Source of the DNA: Pestalotiopsis fici W106-1
Taxonomy: Eukaryota > Ascomycota > Sordariomycetes > Amphisphaeriales > Sporocadaceae
Assembly: GCF_000516985.1 (NCBI RefSeq)
Contig: NW_006917096.1
Span: forward strand, 248,001-312,000
Reading direction: 5' to 3'
Length of the DNA: 64,000 nt
The notes under the pieces are model-generated. The model was not told where the DNA came from and did no database searches. It worked only from the letters and a program-made list of their open reading frames with translations. The position numbers and the translations under genes are program-made. Within the stretch, counting starts at the first letter, position 1. The number at the start of each line of letters is the position of its first letter. Below, in pieces: positions 25,401 to 34,876 of the stretch.

Positions 25401-26294
25401 CGGATCAAAGAGGCAATCAAGATATTAGAATATGTTGTTACGGTGCGGAGGGAGACGCTGGACGAAAAGGATCATTCTCGAATAACAGCGGAACACTCAC
25501 TTGCGAAAGCATATCTCGAAGACCGACAGGTTATAAAGGCAATCGAACTATTCGAGCCTGTGGTAGCGGCGCGCAGGGAAATGCTGGATGTGAAAGATCA
25601 TTTTCGATTAACGTCGGAGCAGTCACTTGCGAGAGCATATCTTGAAAATCAACAGATCAACGAGGCAATCGAGATACTCGAGCATGTGGTAGCAGTGCGG
25701 GAAAAGACGCAAGATAAAAGCGACCATTTTCGATTAACGTCGGAGTATTTACTTGCAAAGGCATTTCTCGAGGACCAACGGATCAAAGAGGCGATTAAAA
25801 TATTGGAATGTGTGGTATCAGTGCGGAAAGAAACACTGAACGAAAAGGACCATGAGCGATTGACATCGGAACATTTACTTGCAAAGGCACACCTTCAAGA
25901 TGGTCGGACCAAACACGCAATTGAAATATTCGAGCACGTTAGATCGGTGCGAAGGGAAACTCTGCGGGAAATGGATCACAACCGATTGATATCAGAGAGC
26001 GAGCTGGCTAGAGCATATCTCAAGGATGGGCGGGCGCGAAAGGCAATTGACCTTCTGGAACACGTCGTGGCAATCACAAATAAGCATTATGCTGAAGATG
26101 ATCCAGACCGACAGTCCTGGACGGAACTGCTTACTAGGGCGCGTGAGCAATTGGAAGCTGAGTGGGAGACGTCTGAGGATGAAAGTGAAGCATCAGGATG
26201 GGTCCAAGAAATGGAGACTGGGGAAGTTGATGTCGCCACACTGTCAGCATCTGTAGATTCTCTGATAGAGGCTTTAGATAGGTTGCATATGTAG
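22416..26294 (+). CDS. Fungal NLR: nucleoside phosphorylase - NB-ARC - TPR
   Basis: A single uninterrupted frame encodes 1292 residues. The N-terminal third (about 14-312) is a PNP_UDP phosphorylase/nucleosidase-like domain, with the GVIGVEMEAAGTMNRIP segment (about 264-280) that contacts the ribose in active family members. The NB-ARC ATPase follows, with Walker A GLGGVGKT (403-410), Walker B WLLIVDNAD (478-486), a sensor-like ILLTTRSR and a GLPLAI-like LPLAITQAA. The C-terminus carries ten consecutive 42-residue TPR repeats of kinesin-light-chain type (812-1231) with consensus RLTSE..LA.AYL.DRRIKEAI.I.EHVV.VR.ETLDEKDH. An acidic tail ends the protein. This architecture belongs to the fungal innate-immunity/heterokaryon-incompatibility NLRs, where repeats sense and the N-domain executes. 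It sits inside the catabolic cluster but has no palindrome. Confidence 0.95.
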   Translation: MQTMQSNDPLSRRAGPLDPHDYTVAWIAPLEIEAQAALHLLDVRHEGRFPVSRGDDYVFHAGSMLGHNVVIATLPAGQEYGTGSAAALASQVKKFFPKLWFGLLVGVAAALPDLSRSPVRDIRLGDVLVGLPEGNSAGLVAYDLGKETEDGFEPLRRGHALAVTEPIIQSAIGSIKLKAPYDAEEFLPFYETIRSKEHATGVFADPGQDRDKLFWTEDDGTDRPVERTRRPDSQRTRVWYGPIGSGDKLLKNAQRRNELRDKYGVIGVEMEAAGTMNRIPVGVIRGVCDYGDKHKNKEWQPYAAAMAAAYGKAVLYEIPPRDLGLPGQSKQTVAGNTTESNSKQNKPVSSMIMIDSDLGSLRQPCYHIQLAKNSRFTGRTAVLDTLEEKLFGQERCQRTALVGLGGVGKTQVALRLAYRVKEQRPEYSIFWVPIISANSAQQAYVEMAKKLGVEKRSNDEDIRELVRRHLSSAESGKWLLIVDNADDQELVFGSAENGGIDDFLPRSDQGSILLTTRSRQVAVEFAQADVVDIERMSQQEATQLLGKSLPQKQMLQDEALITELLEYLTYLPLAITQAAAYLNRTKAPIHKYLSLLRGAKKDIPKILGQEFRDNSRYQESRNAVATTWLLSFDQIEKSNKTAVKLLSFIAYIEPKAIPQSIMPRPGPETGSDGSNSEELESAIGYLCGYSFLVRRADSDMFDMHSLVHLATGAWTKERGRRTQIVRDAIGHLAKVFPSDDPADRELWREYMPHALRLLYGGEGGEAEQCRYQLLSSVGRCLYKDRRFQEAVQCFEEVYEWERKEETAANNPPLTSMYWLAIAYLSNRQVKKAIELLENVESAKKKVLDEKDHDRLTSRLHLANAYLEDRRIKEAIPIFEDIVAVQKETLDEKDHNLLVSKSRLANAYLLDRRIKEAIEIFEHVLIIQKETLDEKDHSRLSVEHSLALAYHDDRRIKEAVQMLEHVVTMRRETLDEKDHTRLRSEQVFGIACISDRRIKEAIKILEYVVTVRRETLDEKDHSRITAEHSLAKAYLEDRQVIKAIELFEPVVAARREMLDVKDHFRLTSEQSLARAYLENQQINEAIEILEHVVAVREKTQDKSDHFRLTSEYLLAKAFLEDQRIKEAIKILECVVSVRKETLNEKDHERLTSEHLLAKAHLQDGRTKHAIEIFEHVRSVRRETLREMDHNRLISESELARAYLKDGRARKAIDLLEHVVAITNKHYAEDDPDRQSWTELLTRAREQLEAEWETSEDESEASGWVQEMETGEVDVATLSASVDSLIEALDRLHM
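24849..26108 (+). repeat. Ten in-frame 126-base TPR-coding repeats
   Basis: Ten tandem units of exactly 126 bases encode ten 42-residue TPRs in the NLR gene. The units diverge in sequence but keep their length. Runs such as GACGAAAAGGATCA and CGGATCAA(A/G)GAGGC recur, the middle units (3-7) being closest to each other. Constant unit length and patchy similarity are the pattern produced by unequal exchange and selection in fungal NLR repeats. Confidence 0.85.
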
Positions 26295-26823
26295 GTTAGA
26301 AATGTGATCCAAACGTAGCTCGAATTGTTGGCCTCTGCATCCAGATTGGGCTCTGTGCTTGAGCTGATTAACGGGTACAGAAAGTGAATGAAACCTCTCA
26401 TAAAAGTGGCTCCACACTGTAGCGATTGAAGAAGGACATTGGTGCAGTTCGCGACTGTACACAGTAGGTACTATAGTCTATTGTAGGGAAAGAATCGTGA
26501 GATACAATGCTGACTTGGCTGTCTGCAGTAATGCCAGCAATGACGAAGTTAGCTTTGGCTCACCTTGTTATTAAAGGAAAGCATTGGTACTTTCAGGTAC
26601 GAGCCAATCCTTGACTGAAAAGCAAAACATGCGACATCCATTTCGCCACAACTGGTTTCTGAGAGTGGCGTCAAAGCCCAAACGCTTTCTTGTTCTAAAG
26701 GTGTTGCAAAATATTTGATATGATTCCATGGTAGACTTCGGACAGGGTTGATGACGACTTAGTCCCTGAGACTACATATATTTGAACAAAGCAAATGTTT
26801 CATCATATACAAAACGATCCCTT
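26295..26823. other. Convergent intergenic region
   Basis: These 529 bases lie between the 3' ends of the NLR gene and NCS1 permease B. Only untranslated and AT-rich sequence was seen. Confidence 0.6.
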
Positions 26824-28679
26824 TTAGAGGCTCTTTGCGTCTGCTTCAATTTTTCCCTTCTCAGCCAGTGAACCTTCATTCTTGACCAAGTCCGGCCCCA
26901 CAGCTTCGCCGTCAATCAAGCAATCATAGTGAGAGGCTTGTTGTTCAAAAGCCAGCGATTTGTCAATGCTCGGATCAGGGAAAATCCGGAACAAGACATA
27001 GTAAACGGGTCCAGACACTGCGATACTAAGTAGGTAGCCCATGTTCCACATGTGGTTGGCCCCATCTGCCACCGACGTGGTGCCAAAGCTGGCCACAAAG
27101 CCAGGAAAGGGAAGGACAACGCCAATGATCCAAGCAACAACCATGCGCAGGTTCCAGCCCCCTGTGTACCAGTATTGCGAGTCGGCGTTGCCAATGTACA
27201 AATCAGGGACTTTGAGGTTACCGTTGCGAATGAAAAAGTAATCGACGATGCAGATGGAAGCAAAGGGGCCCATGAGGATCGAATAGCCAGACAGAAAGGT
27301 CAACAGAGACTTGGCACTGGATATAATCTTCCACGGAACAATAGGAAAGACTAGTAGAGAACAAAGAACCTGACCACGTCGGATACTGATCCAGCGGGGT
27401 AGCAATCCGGCAATATCAGAGCCAAATGGCAGCGAATTGGCAGCGACATTGGTGCCGAGAATGGCCACGGCAAAGGCAAATGAGGCCAGAAATACGAGGC
27501 CTCTGGACGCTGGCGACATGTCGTAATAGTCTAGGGCCGCCGAGAGCACGTCCCAGAGATTCCAGTACTGTTTGCCCCAAAAGTTGGACGTGGCCGAGGC
27601 TACGAGAATGCCAAAGAGGGCCGGCAGGGCACTGAAGACGGGGTAAGTGATGAGCTGCGACCAGGTCTGGTCGCTGGGTTTCCGGGCGTAGCGAGCAATG
27701 TCGGCCTGGGCCACGATGAGCGCGGAGCATCCGCCGAACCCCGAGTTGAGCGCCGACATCCAGAGCCAACCGTAGTATGTCGGGTCGGCGAGCTTGGGCG
27801 TGGTCTGAAAGGAGGGGCCGACGGAACCACCATTTAGAACAACGGCCCAGATTAGGACGGCGAAACAGGCTGGTCCGACCATGCATGACTTTGCGACAAA
27901 GTACCAGTTCAGATTCTTTGGGTCTGTTGAGAGAGATGCAGTTAGTTGTGTGGCCAATAGGGAAAGAGATTGTGAACAAGGGTGCTGGCATACGTATAAA
28001 GACAAACGGCATGGATAGAACCCAGAAAATGGCCATTGCCCCGAGTAATTGTGTAGTTGTGCCGGCATTGCTCGGAAGGTGGTTCGGTACATCATTCCAG
28101 GAGGGCCAAATGCATCTAATGCAAATGGACACAAAGTTGGAGCCGTAATACGCGTTGACCGCATACCATATCGCCGCCTATAGCACACTACTGATTAGTT
28201 GTTGTTTCTTTTTGTCTCTGCAAGATTCATTGATTCCAGATGGGACTTACTACAATGCATCGGGACACAATAGCAAAGTAGCTTCCCCACATGCCAAAGC
28301 TGGCTCTGGCATATACTGGAAAGCCGATGTGATAGGCAGCCGGTCCACGACCATTGGCCACGAGAAGCACGGCGCCAATGATGTGAGAGATGACGACGGC
28401 CAGCCAAGAGGCATACCACGGCATACCGAGCGCAATCATGGCGCTGCCGGTAGTCCATGTGCCAGTGGCAAACGAGGACGCCAACCAGAAACTGGTATAG
28501 TGAACCCAGGTCCATGTTCGAGATGATGGCGGTGTCGGGTCAAGATCCGAGTTGGACCATATCGGCTTGCTCTTGTCAAGCTCAGTGGTAGCCGCGGTGC
28601 TGTACGGGTTCTGCGGCGCCTCTAATTTGCTGACCACGTCTGGCCAGGAGAGACCAGAGCAGCTGCCGAAAAGACGCAT
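26824..28679 (-). CDS. NCS1-family nucleobase/ureide permease B
   Basis: This is a second NCS1 symporter. Three exons (28679-28251, 28177-27994, 27923-26824) join in frame to 570 residues. The start MRLFGSCSGLSWPDVVSKLEAP is typical of the Fur/allantoin-permease branch. The family motifs are IWSNSDLDPTPPSSRTWTW, ALNSGFGGCSALIVAQADIARYARKP, GTNVAANSLPFGSDIAGLLPRWISIRRGQ and IVDYFFIRNGN. It differs from permease A by fewer introns and by low identity outside the motifs, so the pair is old rather than a recent duplication. Two NCS1 carriers under related operators suggest two substrates or affinities. Its promoter has the shorter CGGACA-N9-TGTCCG element. The substrate is unknown. Confidence 0.93.
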
Positions 28680-29372
28680 CGTGTTATCGTAAAGGAGATA
28701 ATGCAATCCAAGGATTTTGGTTAGAAGATCGTCGTTGGCGCTGTCAAAGTAGCCCTGTATTCGTTCCAGGGACTCGGATCCTGGATTATATAAACGACTT
28801 AAGCTGCTGTCGCCAACTGCAAATCAGTTATCAGCAATCCGGAAACATGACCTGATACTCCGATGCAAACGACAACGATCCAATTAAATGAAGAAGACTC
28901 AAAGCCGCAATCAAGTAGATAACTTGGTATCAGCCTTCTGGGGAGAACTATTGCAACACTAGATTCCAACAGACGTGGTGGCTGTCCGAGTCAAAGTCAT
29001 GTGCTAGTCGGACAGGTGAATAATGTCCGACATTATCTTTTGCCTGAGGCGAGGGGCCCGCAGGTCATCCAGCCAGGGTAGTAACAGGGCTCTGGGCACT
29101 GATAACGACTATCATCTGTGTTGTTATCGAATATGACAAGGTTGGGATTTGAATCAATACCTCTTTTACTATGGCTGTCAAGTACTACATATTTTTGGGG
29201 GTCGATTGTTTCAATAAAGGTTATTTATTTAGATACTTTCAAGTGCTAAGGCATCATTTACAATTCCTTGCGCGCCAATGCAAGCAATGGATTTAAATCT
29301 TTTTTTTTTCTAGAATGAAATTAAATGACAAGAAACTCTTCTGCGACTAACATGAATACATCAATATTTCCA
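28680..29372. promoter_or_regulatory. Upstream region of NCS1 permease B
   Basis: This 693-base region holds the permease promoter and the 3' flank of the aminotransferase gene. Besides the palindrome at 29009 it has an outward-facing half-site TGTCCG at 28983-28988, making three half-sites in 48 bases. No further gene was seen. Confidence 0.5.
29009..29029. promoter_or_regulatory. Variant palindromic operator CGGACA-N9-TGTCCG
   Basis: CGGACA (29009-29014) and TGTCCG (29024-29029) form a perfect inverted repeat of 8 bp arms (GTCGGACA / TGTCCGAC, 29007-29031) with a 9-base spacer. The third half-site lies at 28983, facing outward. The site is 330 bases upstream of the NCS1 permease B start. 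It shares the CGGAC core with the other operators but has A instead of T next to it and a spacer two bases shorter. Confidence 0.55.
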
Positions 29373-30797
29373 TCACCTATGTAAATGATTAAGAACTCTA
29401 GCTAGTCGCTGAATTCCTTCCACCAAAACGTCCTCTTCATGCCACGCCCAACACAATCGCGCGCCAGAAATGTATTCATTCGAGCGAGCTTCTCTATTCG
29501 AGGCCTTGTCCGTTACTGTGAACAATTTACCGGGCGCAATTCTGAGACTGTACTCCTCGAGTGCAAAGCTAGCTATTTCCTCGGTAGGTGGCAATGAGCC
29601 GTCTTGTGGAAAGGTGATGTACAAGAAAAAGCCTCCAGCCAAGCCTTCCGATGCTCCGATCTTGGCCGGGTCTTGAGGGTCTTCCATGATTTTTACACCA
29701 AATGGAAATAATAACCTTCGAATGGCGCCCACCATGGCGTCGTAGCGACGGGAGTAGGTAGGGATCAAAACGTTTTCGAGGTGCTGTGTAATAGCACCAT
29801 TACTTAGCATCTGGTTGAGTACCAATGATGATAAGTGGCCTTGACAACCTCCAGATACAGTCGCTCCTCTAATTTAAACTTGTCAGCATCAAGAATAACC
29901 GAGCATGTCTGGTAGAACTTACACGGTGCCCATTGCCTTGATGAAAGCTGGCGTGGATTCCAGCCATCCGACACGGACGCCGGGTGCGACAATCTTGGAA
30001 AAGGAGCCATTGCTCACGGCATTGCCAAACTCATTGGTTCCTTCGAGTGAACGATCAACATCCACCATGCGAGGCAACAGACGCGTAGTATTACCCGGGA
30101 CTGCTTCATGCCCAGGCGTCCAATGAAGAAGATCGTACACATCATCAGTGACAATCAAGACGTCATGCTTACGAGCAACGCGGACCAACTTTTCTCTTTG
30201 CGCCAAAGACATTGTGCGTCCGCTCGGGTTGGAAAAGGTAGGGACCATGTACAGGATGTGCCGAAAAATCTTGGGGTATCCATTTTTGGGCGTTTTCGAC
30301 GGGAGCCGAGACGGAAGAGCCTCATGCTGGCCGGCCTCTAGCTCCTCCAGCGCCTTCTCAAAGTACACCAAGTCAATGCCGTCGGGACCTTCGGGCACAC
30401 CACGGATGCAGTCGCCGTATCCGGCGTCGCGAAATACGGGACAAGCCAAAAAGTACGTCGGCTCCACCATCCAGATGTTTCTGGTCACGGTGACGTCGGC
30501 AAACTTTTGCAGAATCACGGCGAGTCCGTTGGATGCGCCGTTGGACACAATGATGCGGTCGCCGCCAATGGGACCGGCTGGGGCACCATAGGAAGAGGAA
30601 AGCCACTCCCCGAGATTAGAGCGCAGGGACAGGTCGCCGTGTTCGGGCCCGTATTTCAAAAGCTCATCGATATCATCGCGGGCAAAAAGTTCCAAAGTGG
30701 CCGCCCTCATGGCTTCCACCGGGTGCAGTCTTGGTGTTGGCCATCCGCCCTGAAGATTGATGGGCTCTTTTTCGGTGACTGGCAATTGGGAAATCAT
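29373..30797 (-). CDS. PLP-dependent aminotransferase, class I/II (fold type I)
   Basis: Two exons (30797-29923, 29868-29373) give 456 residues. The N-terminus EPINLQGGWPTPRLHP and the motifs KYGPEHGDLSLRSNLGEWLS, IIVSNGASNGLAVILQKF, YMVPTFSNPSGRTMS and VTDDVYDLLHW identify the Aro8/2-aminoadipate-type class I/II aminotransferase group. The PLP lysine is Lys268 in NGSFSKIVAPGVRVGW. SGGCQGHLSSLVLNQML follows the intron. The first ATG of the open frame, 30797, fits the family start; the frame upstream has none. Such enzymes exchange the amino group of an aromatic, branched or acidic amino acid with a 2-oxoacid. The gene is divergent from the amidase gene with an operator between them, so the two are probably co-expressed. 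The substrate is not evident. Confidence 0.92.
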
Positions 30798-31015
30798 GTT
30801 GAATGCGTGGGTGGAGTCATGTGTATAAGTTGGAAAGAAGAACAACAACAAGAAGAAATGAGGTTTTGTGAGATCTGATGAAGAAGCGGCATGGAGTTTC
30901 AGAGATCATCAATGCAACGAAAATTGATATCGAGGAGCCCGAACAACCATTTGAAATTGTATTGTTCATCAGAATCGCTCAAGACAGTCCAGTCCCCGCT
31001 CATTTGTCGCCCCAG

Positions 31016-31038
31016 CGGACTCGCGATGAAAATGTCCG
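31016..31038. promoter_or_regulatory. Palindromic operator CGGACT-N11-TGTCCG, site 3
   Basis: CGGACT (31016-31021) and TGTCCG (31033-31038) are separated by 11 bases and match the cluster palindrome at 11 of 12 positions. The site lies in the divergent promoter, 219 bases from the aminotransferase start and 160 from the amidase start. One operator could therefore serve both genes. Confidence 0.65.
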
Positions 31039-31197
31039 ACAATCGCTGAGTCGAGGCCGCATCCAGCGCCAGGCTCCTGCAATACGAGGCAATATAGTAC
31101 TAGAAGCAAAATCAGTTCTCCAATGATGTATGGCTTAGACAATTTACAATAGTGAGGTCAATTTGACAGCGTTTGGTATCATTATACGACCGCAACA

Positions 31198-33014
31198 ATG
31201 TCCGTCGTTTCTTCAGAAGTGTCAGCGTACGTGTAGCACTATCAACGCCCAACTACAGTAGCGTATTCCTAAATGATAACCGCCCGCTTACCGCAATCTC
31301 AGGAACAACCCCGTGACATCAGAAGACGTTGTCTCGTGTGCGGCAAAACTCGGCTTTCAAGTCAAGCCTGAGGAATTAGATGCTCACAGAGTTTTGTTGG
31401 CCGCGGCCTACGAAACCTTTGAAGAGCTCGCTGCGCTACCCGACTATGAACCCCCAGCCACTAAGCCTCGCTATACGCGACATGGCATCACCCGCGTGGA
31501 CCAAGAAGCCAATGAGTTTGGCAGCGCTTGGTCGTATCGGTGCACCTTGACACAAGGAGACAAGCATTCCAGGCAGGACAAGCCGACGGGTCTGCTCAGC
31601 GGGAAAAATATTGTCGTCAAGGACAATATCTGCATCGCTGGCGTTCCTCAGGTATATGGCACCGACGCGATTAAACCGTGGGTGCCGCAATGCGATGCTA
31701 CCGTGATATCGAGAATCGTGGAAGCCGGCGGCTGCATCGTCGGCACCGCAACGTGCGAGGCATTGAGCTGTGCAACCGTTAGCAACACTGCCGCAGCCGG
31801 ACCCATATTCAACCCTTGGGCAAAGGGGCAACAGTATTCGGCCGGAGGTTCCTCGTCTGGCGTTGGTGCTCTCGTCGGGAACGCGGATACCGAGGTCAAG
31901 CAGATCCGCGTGGACATGGGGATTGGAGGCGATCAAGGTGGCTCGATCAGGGTACCGGCGGCATTTTGCGGTCTTGTCGGCCTCAAGCCGACGCACGGTC
32001 TAGTACCGTATACAGGTGTCGCAGCTTGTGAGCCCATCATGGATCATGTCGGCCCCATGTGCAAGACGGTGTGGGATACTGCGCTGCTGCTAGAGGCTAT
32101 TGCAGGCTATGATGGTCTCGACGACCGTCAGATTGGGGCACAAAAGCATGGCAGTATCAAGTACTCTTCCAATCTTCAAGACTGGTACACATTGTCCTGT
32201 AGTCGCTGGCCATCTAGACCATTATCTGGACGGAAGATTGCAATTCTCAAGGAGGCCATTGATGCACCATTCGTCAAAGAGGAGATGAAGGATGAGCTAC
32301 GACAAACAGCCCGGAGATTTGAGCAGCTCGGGGCACAAGTGGAGGAAGTCTCCACGAAATGGCACGAGACGGGCCGCTCCCTATGGATGGCCATTTGCCG
32401 CCAATCACTAACAAGTATCGCCGTCGGCAACCCAATGGGCCGGAGAGGCTACTATCCAACAGGTTTCCTGGAGAAATTACTACCTTGGAGCCAAGAGAAA
32501 TGGGACCGCCTGCCGGCAGCCATGCGCAACGAGCTCATCAACGGGGTGTTTGAACGTGACAAATACCCTACTCTTTATGCAAAGTGCATGAATCTCTCCC
32601 TTCAATGTAAGCTCCAGAATCTATCTTTTTGGTACCACATACAAAATCTAATCTCAAATCGCTGCATTAATAGTGAGAGAAGAATACGAACGTCTTTTTG
32701 AGACATATGATGTTCTCCTCCTTCCCACGGTCCCCTTTACAGCGCCGCCTCTTTTCGACAGGGAAAAGGCCGGTGTATGGGAAGTCATGTCGTCGACCTT
32801 TGGCCAGACGCTCAACACCATGCAATTCAATCTCACTGGCCACCCGGCAATGAGTGTGCCGACTGGTCTCCGGACCGACATGTCTGGTGCTTCCAACACT
32901 AAACTTCCGGTTGGCGTTCAGCTCGTTGGACCCCTGCACGGTGAGAATGCTATACTGGAATTCGGGTATGCACTGGAGCAGTCGTATAATTGGAAGGGTA
33001 CACAGGATACATAG
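31198..33014 (+). CDS. Amidase-signature hydrolase (GGDQGGS type)
   Basis: Three exons (31198-31226, 31303-32606, 32674-33014) give 557 residues. The Ser-cisSer-Lys triad of the amidase-signature family is visible. Lys116 is in NIVVKDNI, the cis-Ser lies in GGSSSG (193-195), and the nucleophile Ser224 is in GIGGDQGGSIRVPAAFCGLVGLKPTHGLVPYTG. The GGDQGGSIR(V/I)PAAFCG..G.KPTHGLVPYTG form is the one found in amidases of nitrile-hydratase clusters and related enantioselective amidases, rather than in GatA or fatty-acid amide hydrolases. The tiny first exon (MSVVSSEVSA) is supported by a GTACGT donor and matching phase. The enzyme should cut a primary or secondary amide in the cytosol. A role after ring opening of a cyclic amide is inference from the neighbours. 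Confidence 0.93.
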
Positions 33015-33560
33015 AGATTCAATGAATACAATCAACATCGCTCTTCCTGAGTCATAGTTCACTACAATGGTGATTGTTTATCGTAAGTTATGTGTCTATT
33101 GTTCGCTACGAGTCTGACTCATGATCGATTAGCCACTCATAGCGAGAGGAGATCCGGTGGAGCCTATAATGCTTTAGAATTTCCTTCCCCGGATGGGCTC
33201 TGCTTTGAACACTACTAGGCATACATAGAAAATCAAGTGCCATGCTTTGAATCTGCTCATATAAACATTTGTGGCGTGATATCAAGCCATTTTCAATCCG
33301 CGACCAATGATTGTTGTGTCGTTGCCTGGTCTGCCTTGCGGACTTTCGGACTCCCTATCTAATGGGGCCGAGGTCGGGGGCGTAGAGACGGATGCGGCTG
33401 AAGGCGCCAAGGCTCACGGGTCCGATGAGGGGGGCTGAGTCGAGGCCGCATTTGCGTTGAACAAATACTAGATGAAGTGCATGTTATTGCCGTCATGGCC
33501 ATCTCAATCTGATTAACATTGTTCGTGCTTTTTTACTGTCCGCGTGCTAGTCGTATCAAC
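33015..33560. promoter_or_regulatory. Upstream region of the D-amino-acid oxidase gene
   Basis: The region has two direct CGGACT half-sites, 33339-33344 and 33347-33352, starting 8 bases apart and about 210-220 bases upstream of the oxidase ATG. GTCCGA follows near 33420. There is no inverted partner at 11 bases. The rest is the 3' flank of the amidase gene and contains no other gene. Confidence 0.45.
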
Positions 33561-34714
33561 ATGTCCTCCAAACCGCAATCATTCGTCATTCTAGGAGCCG
33601 GGGTCATTGGCCTAACCAGCGCTCTTAGCTTGAGGGAAACCTACCCCGATGCCGAGATTGTCATTGTCGCCGAGTATTTCCCAGGCGATTATAACATTGA
33701 CTATACATCCCCATGGGCCGGCGGCAACTGGTGTTCATCGGCCACTGATAATGGAGTTCTTGAGGCTTGTGATCGTGTCACTTTTGAAAAGTTTGATCAC
33801 CTGGCACGGGCCGTCCCTCAATGCGGCATCAAGAGATCGCCTCTGCGCATGGTCTTTGATCAGAACATCAAGGATGCAGAGATACTGAGCAAAGATACGG
33901 ACAAGGTTTGGTATGAAGAGCTTGTTGGGGGCCTTGACCCGATCCCTCAAGCAGAGTTGCCATCTGGTGCTGTATTTGGGCTCGATATGAGATCAACCTT
34001 TGTCATCAATACGCAAGTCTATTTGAGATGGTGAGTCGTCGCAACAATGCACCGTGCCCTTCCTTCGGAGCCTTGAGGCTAATGCGATGTAGGCTTCTAG
34101 AATGCTGTCAGGAAAAACAGGTTCGTCTCGTACGCAAGAGAGTGTCGCACGTGCGCGACGCTGCCGCTGCAGCTGGCCTCAAAGACATCTCGGCGCTGTT
34201 CAACTGCACCGGCCTGGGATCGTACTCCCTCGGAGGCGTCGAGGACAAGAGCATGTATCCGACCAGGGGCCAGGTCGTGCTCGTCGAGCAGCCTCTGGTC
34301 CCGTTGAAGCGCATGTACTTTCGCTCGCCTCGGCGCGTGGACAATGACACTACCTACGTCTTTCAGCGACCACTAGCCGGCGGAGTCATTCTTGGCGGGT
34401 GTCGCGAAAACGGCAACTGGAGTGGTGAAGTAGACCTCGACTTTGCCCAGCAGATTATGAAGAGGTGTTGTGCGCTGGCTCCCGAGCTCGGCAAGCCAGA
34501 GGACTTGAAGGTGATCAAGCACGGAGTCGGGCTGCGACCCAGTCGACGCGACGGCCCTAGGATGGAGGTGGAAAAGAAGCCCGACGGGCTGCTTATAGTG
34601 CACAACTATGGCGCCAGTGGTGCTGGCTATCAGGCATCTTGGGGGATGGCACAGCACGGTGTTAAGCTGTTTGGCGAGGCAACGACAAAAGCGTCATATC
34701 GAGCGCAACTTTGA
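33561..34714 (+). CDS. D-amino-acid oxidase-like FAD enzyme
   Basis: Two exons (33561-34030, 34093-34714) give 363 residues, the normal length of D-amino-acid/D-aspartate oxidases. FVILGAGVIGLTSALSL near the start is the FAD dinucleotide-binding motif. TSPWAGGNW follows, the His/Pro-Gly-Ala-x-W segment of the family. GLRPSRRDGPRM holds the substrate-carboxylate Arg, and HNYGASGAGYQASWGMA closes the FAD site. The enzyme oxidises a D-amino acid, or a secondary amine such as glycine or sarcosine, to the 2-oxoacid with H2O2. The C-terminus is AQL rather than an SKL-type peroxisomal signal, which is unusual. It is placed directly downstream of the amidase and may act on the released amino acid. 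Confidence 0.93.
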
Positions 34715-34876
34715 AAAGGATTACTACATGTGTTTCAATTCAAGTTTTACTGTTCGCATTTTCTGTAATAATATTTCTCAAAATGGAGTGGCATATAACA
34801 CTGAGTGACACTGGCACATCCACGCGATCAATCATTGCATCCATTGAGCGATTACCTACAGCCTGAGGGTTAGGTA

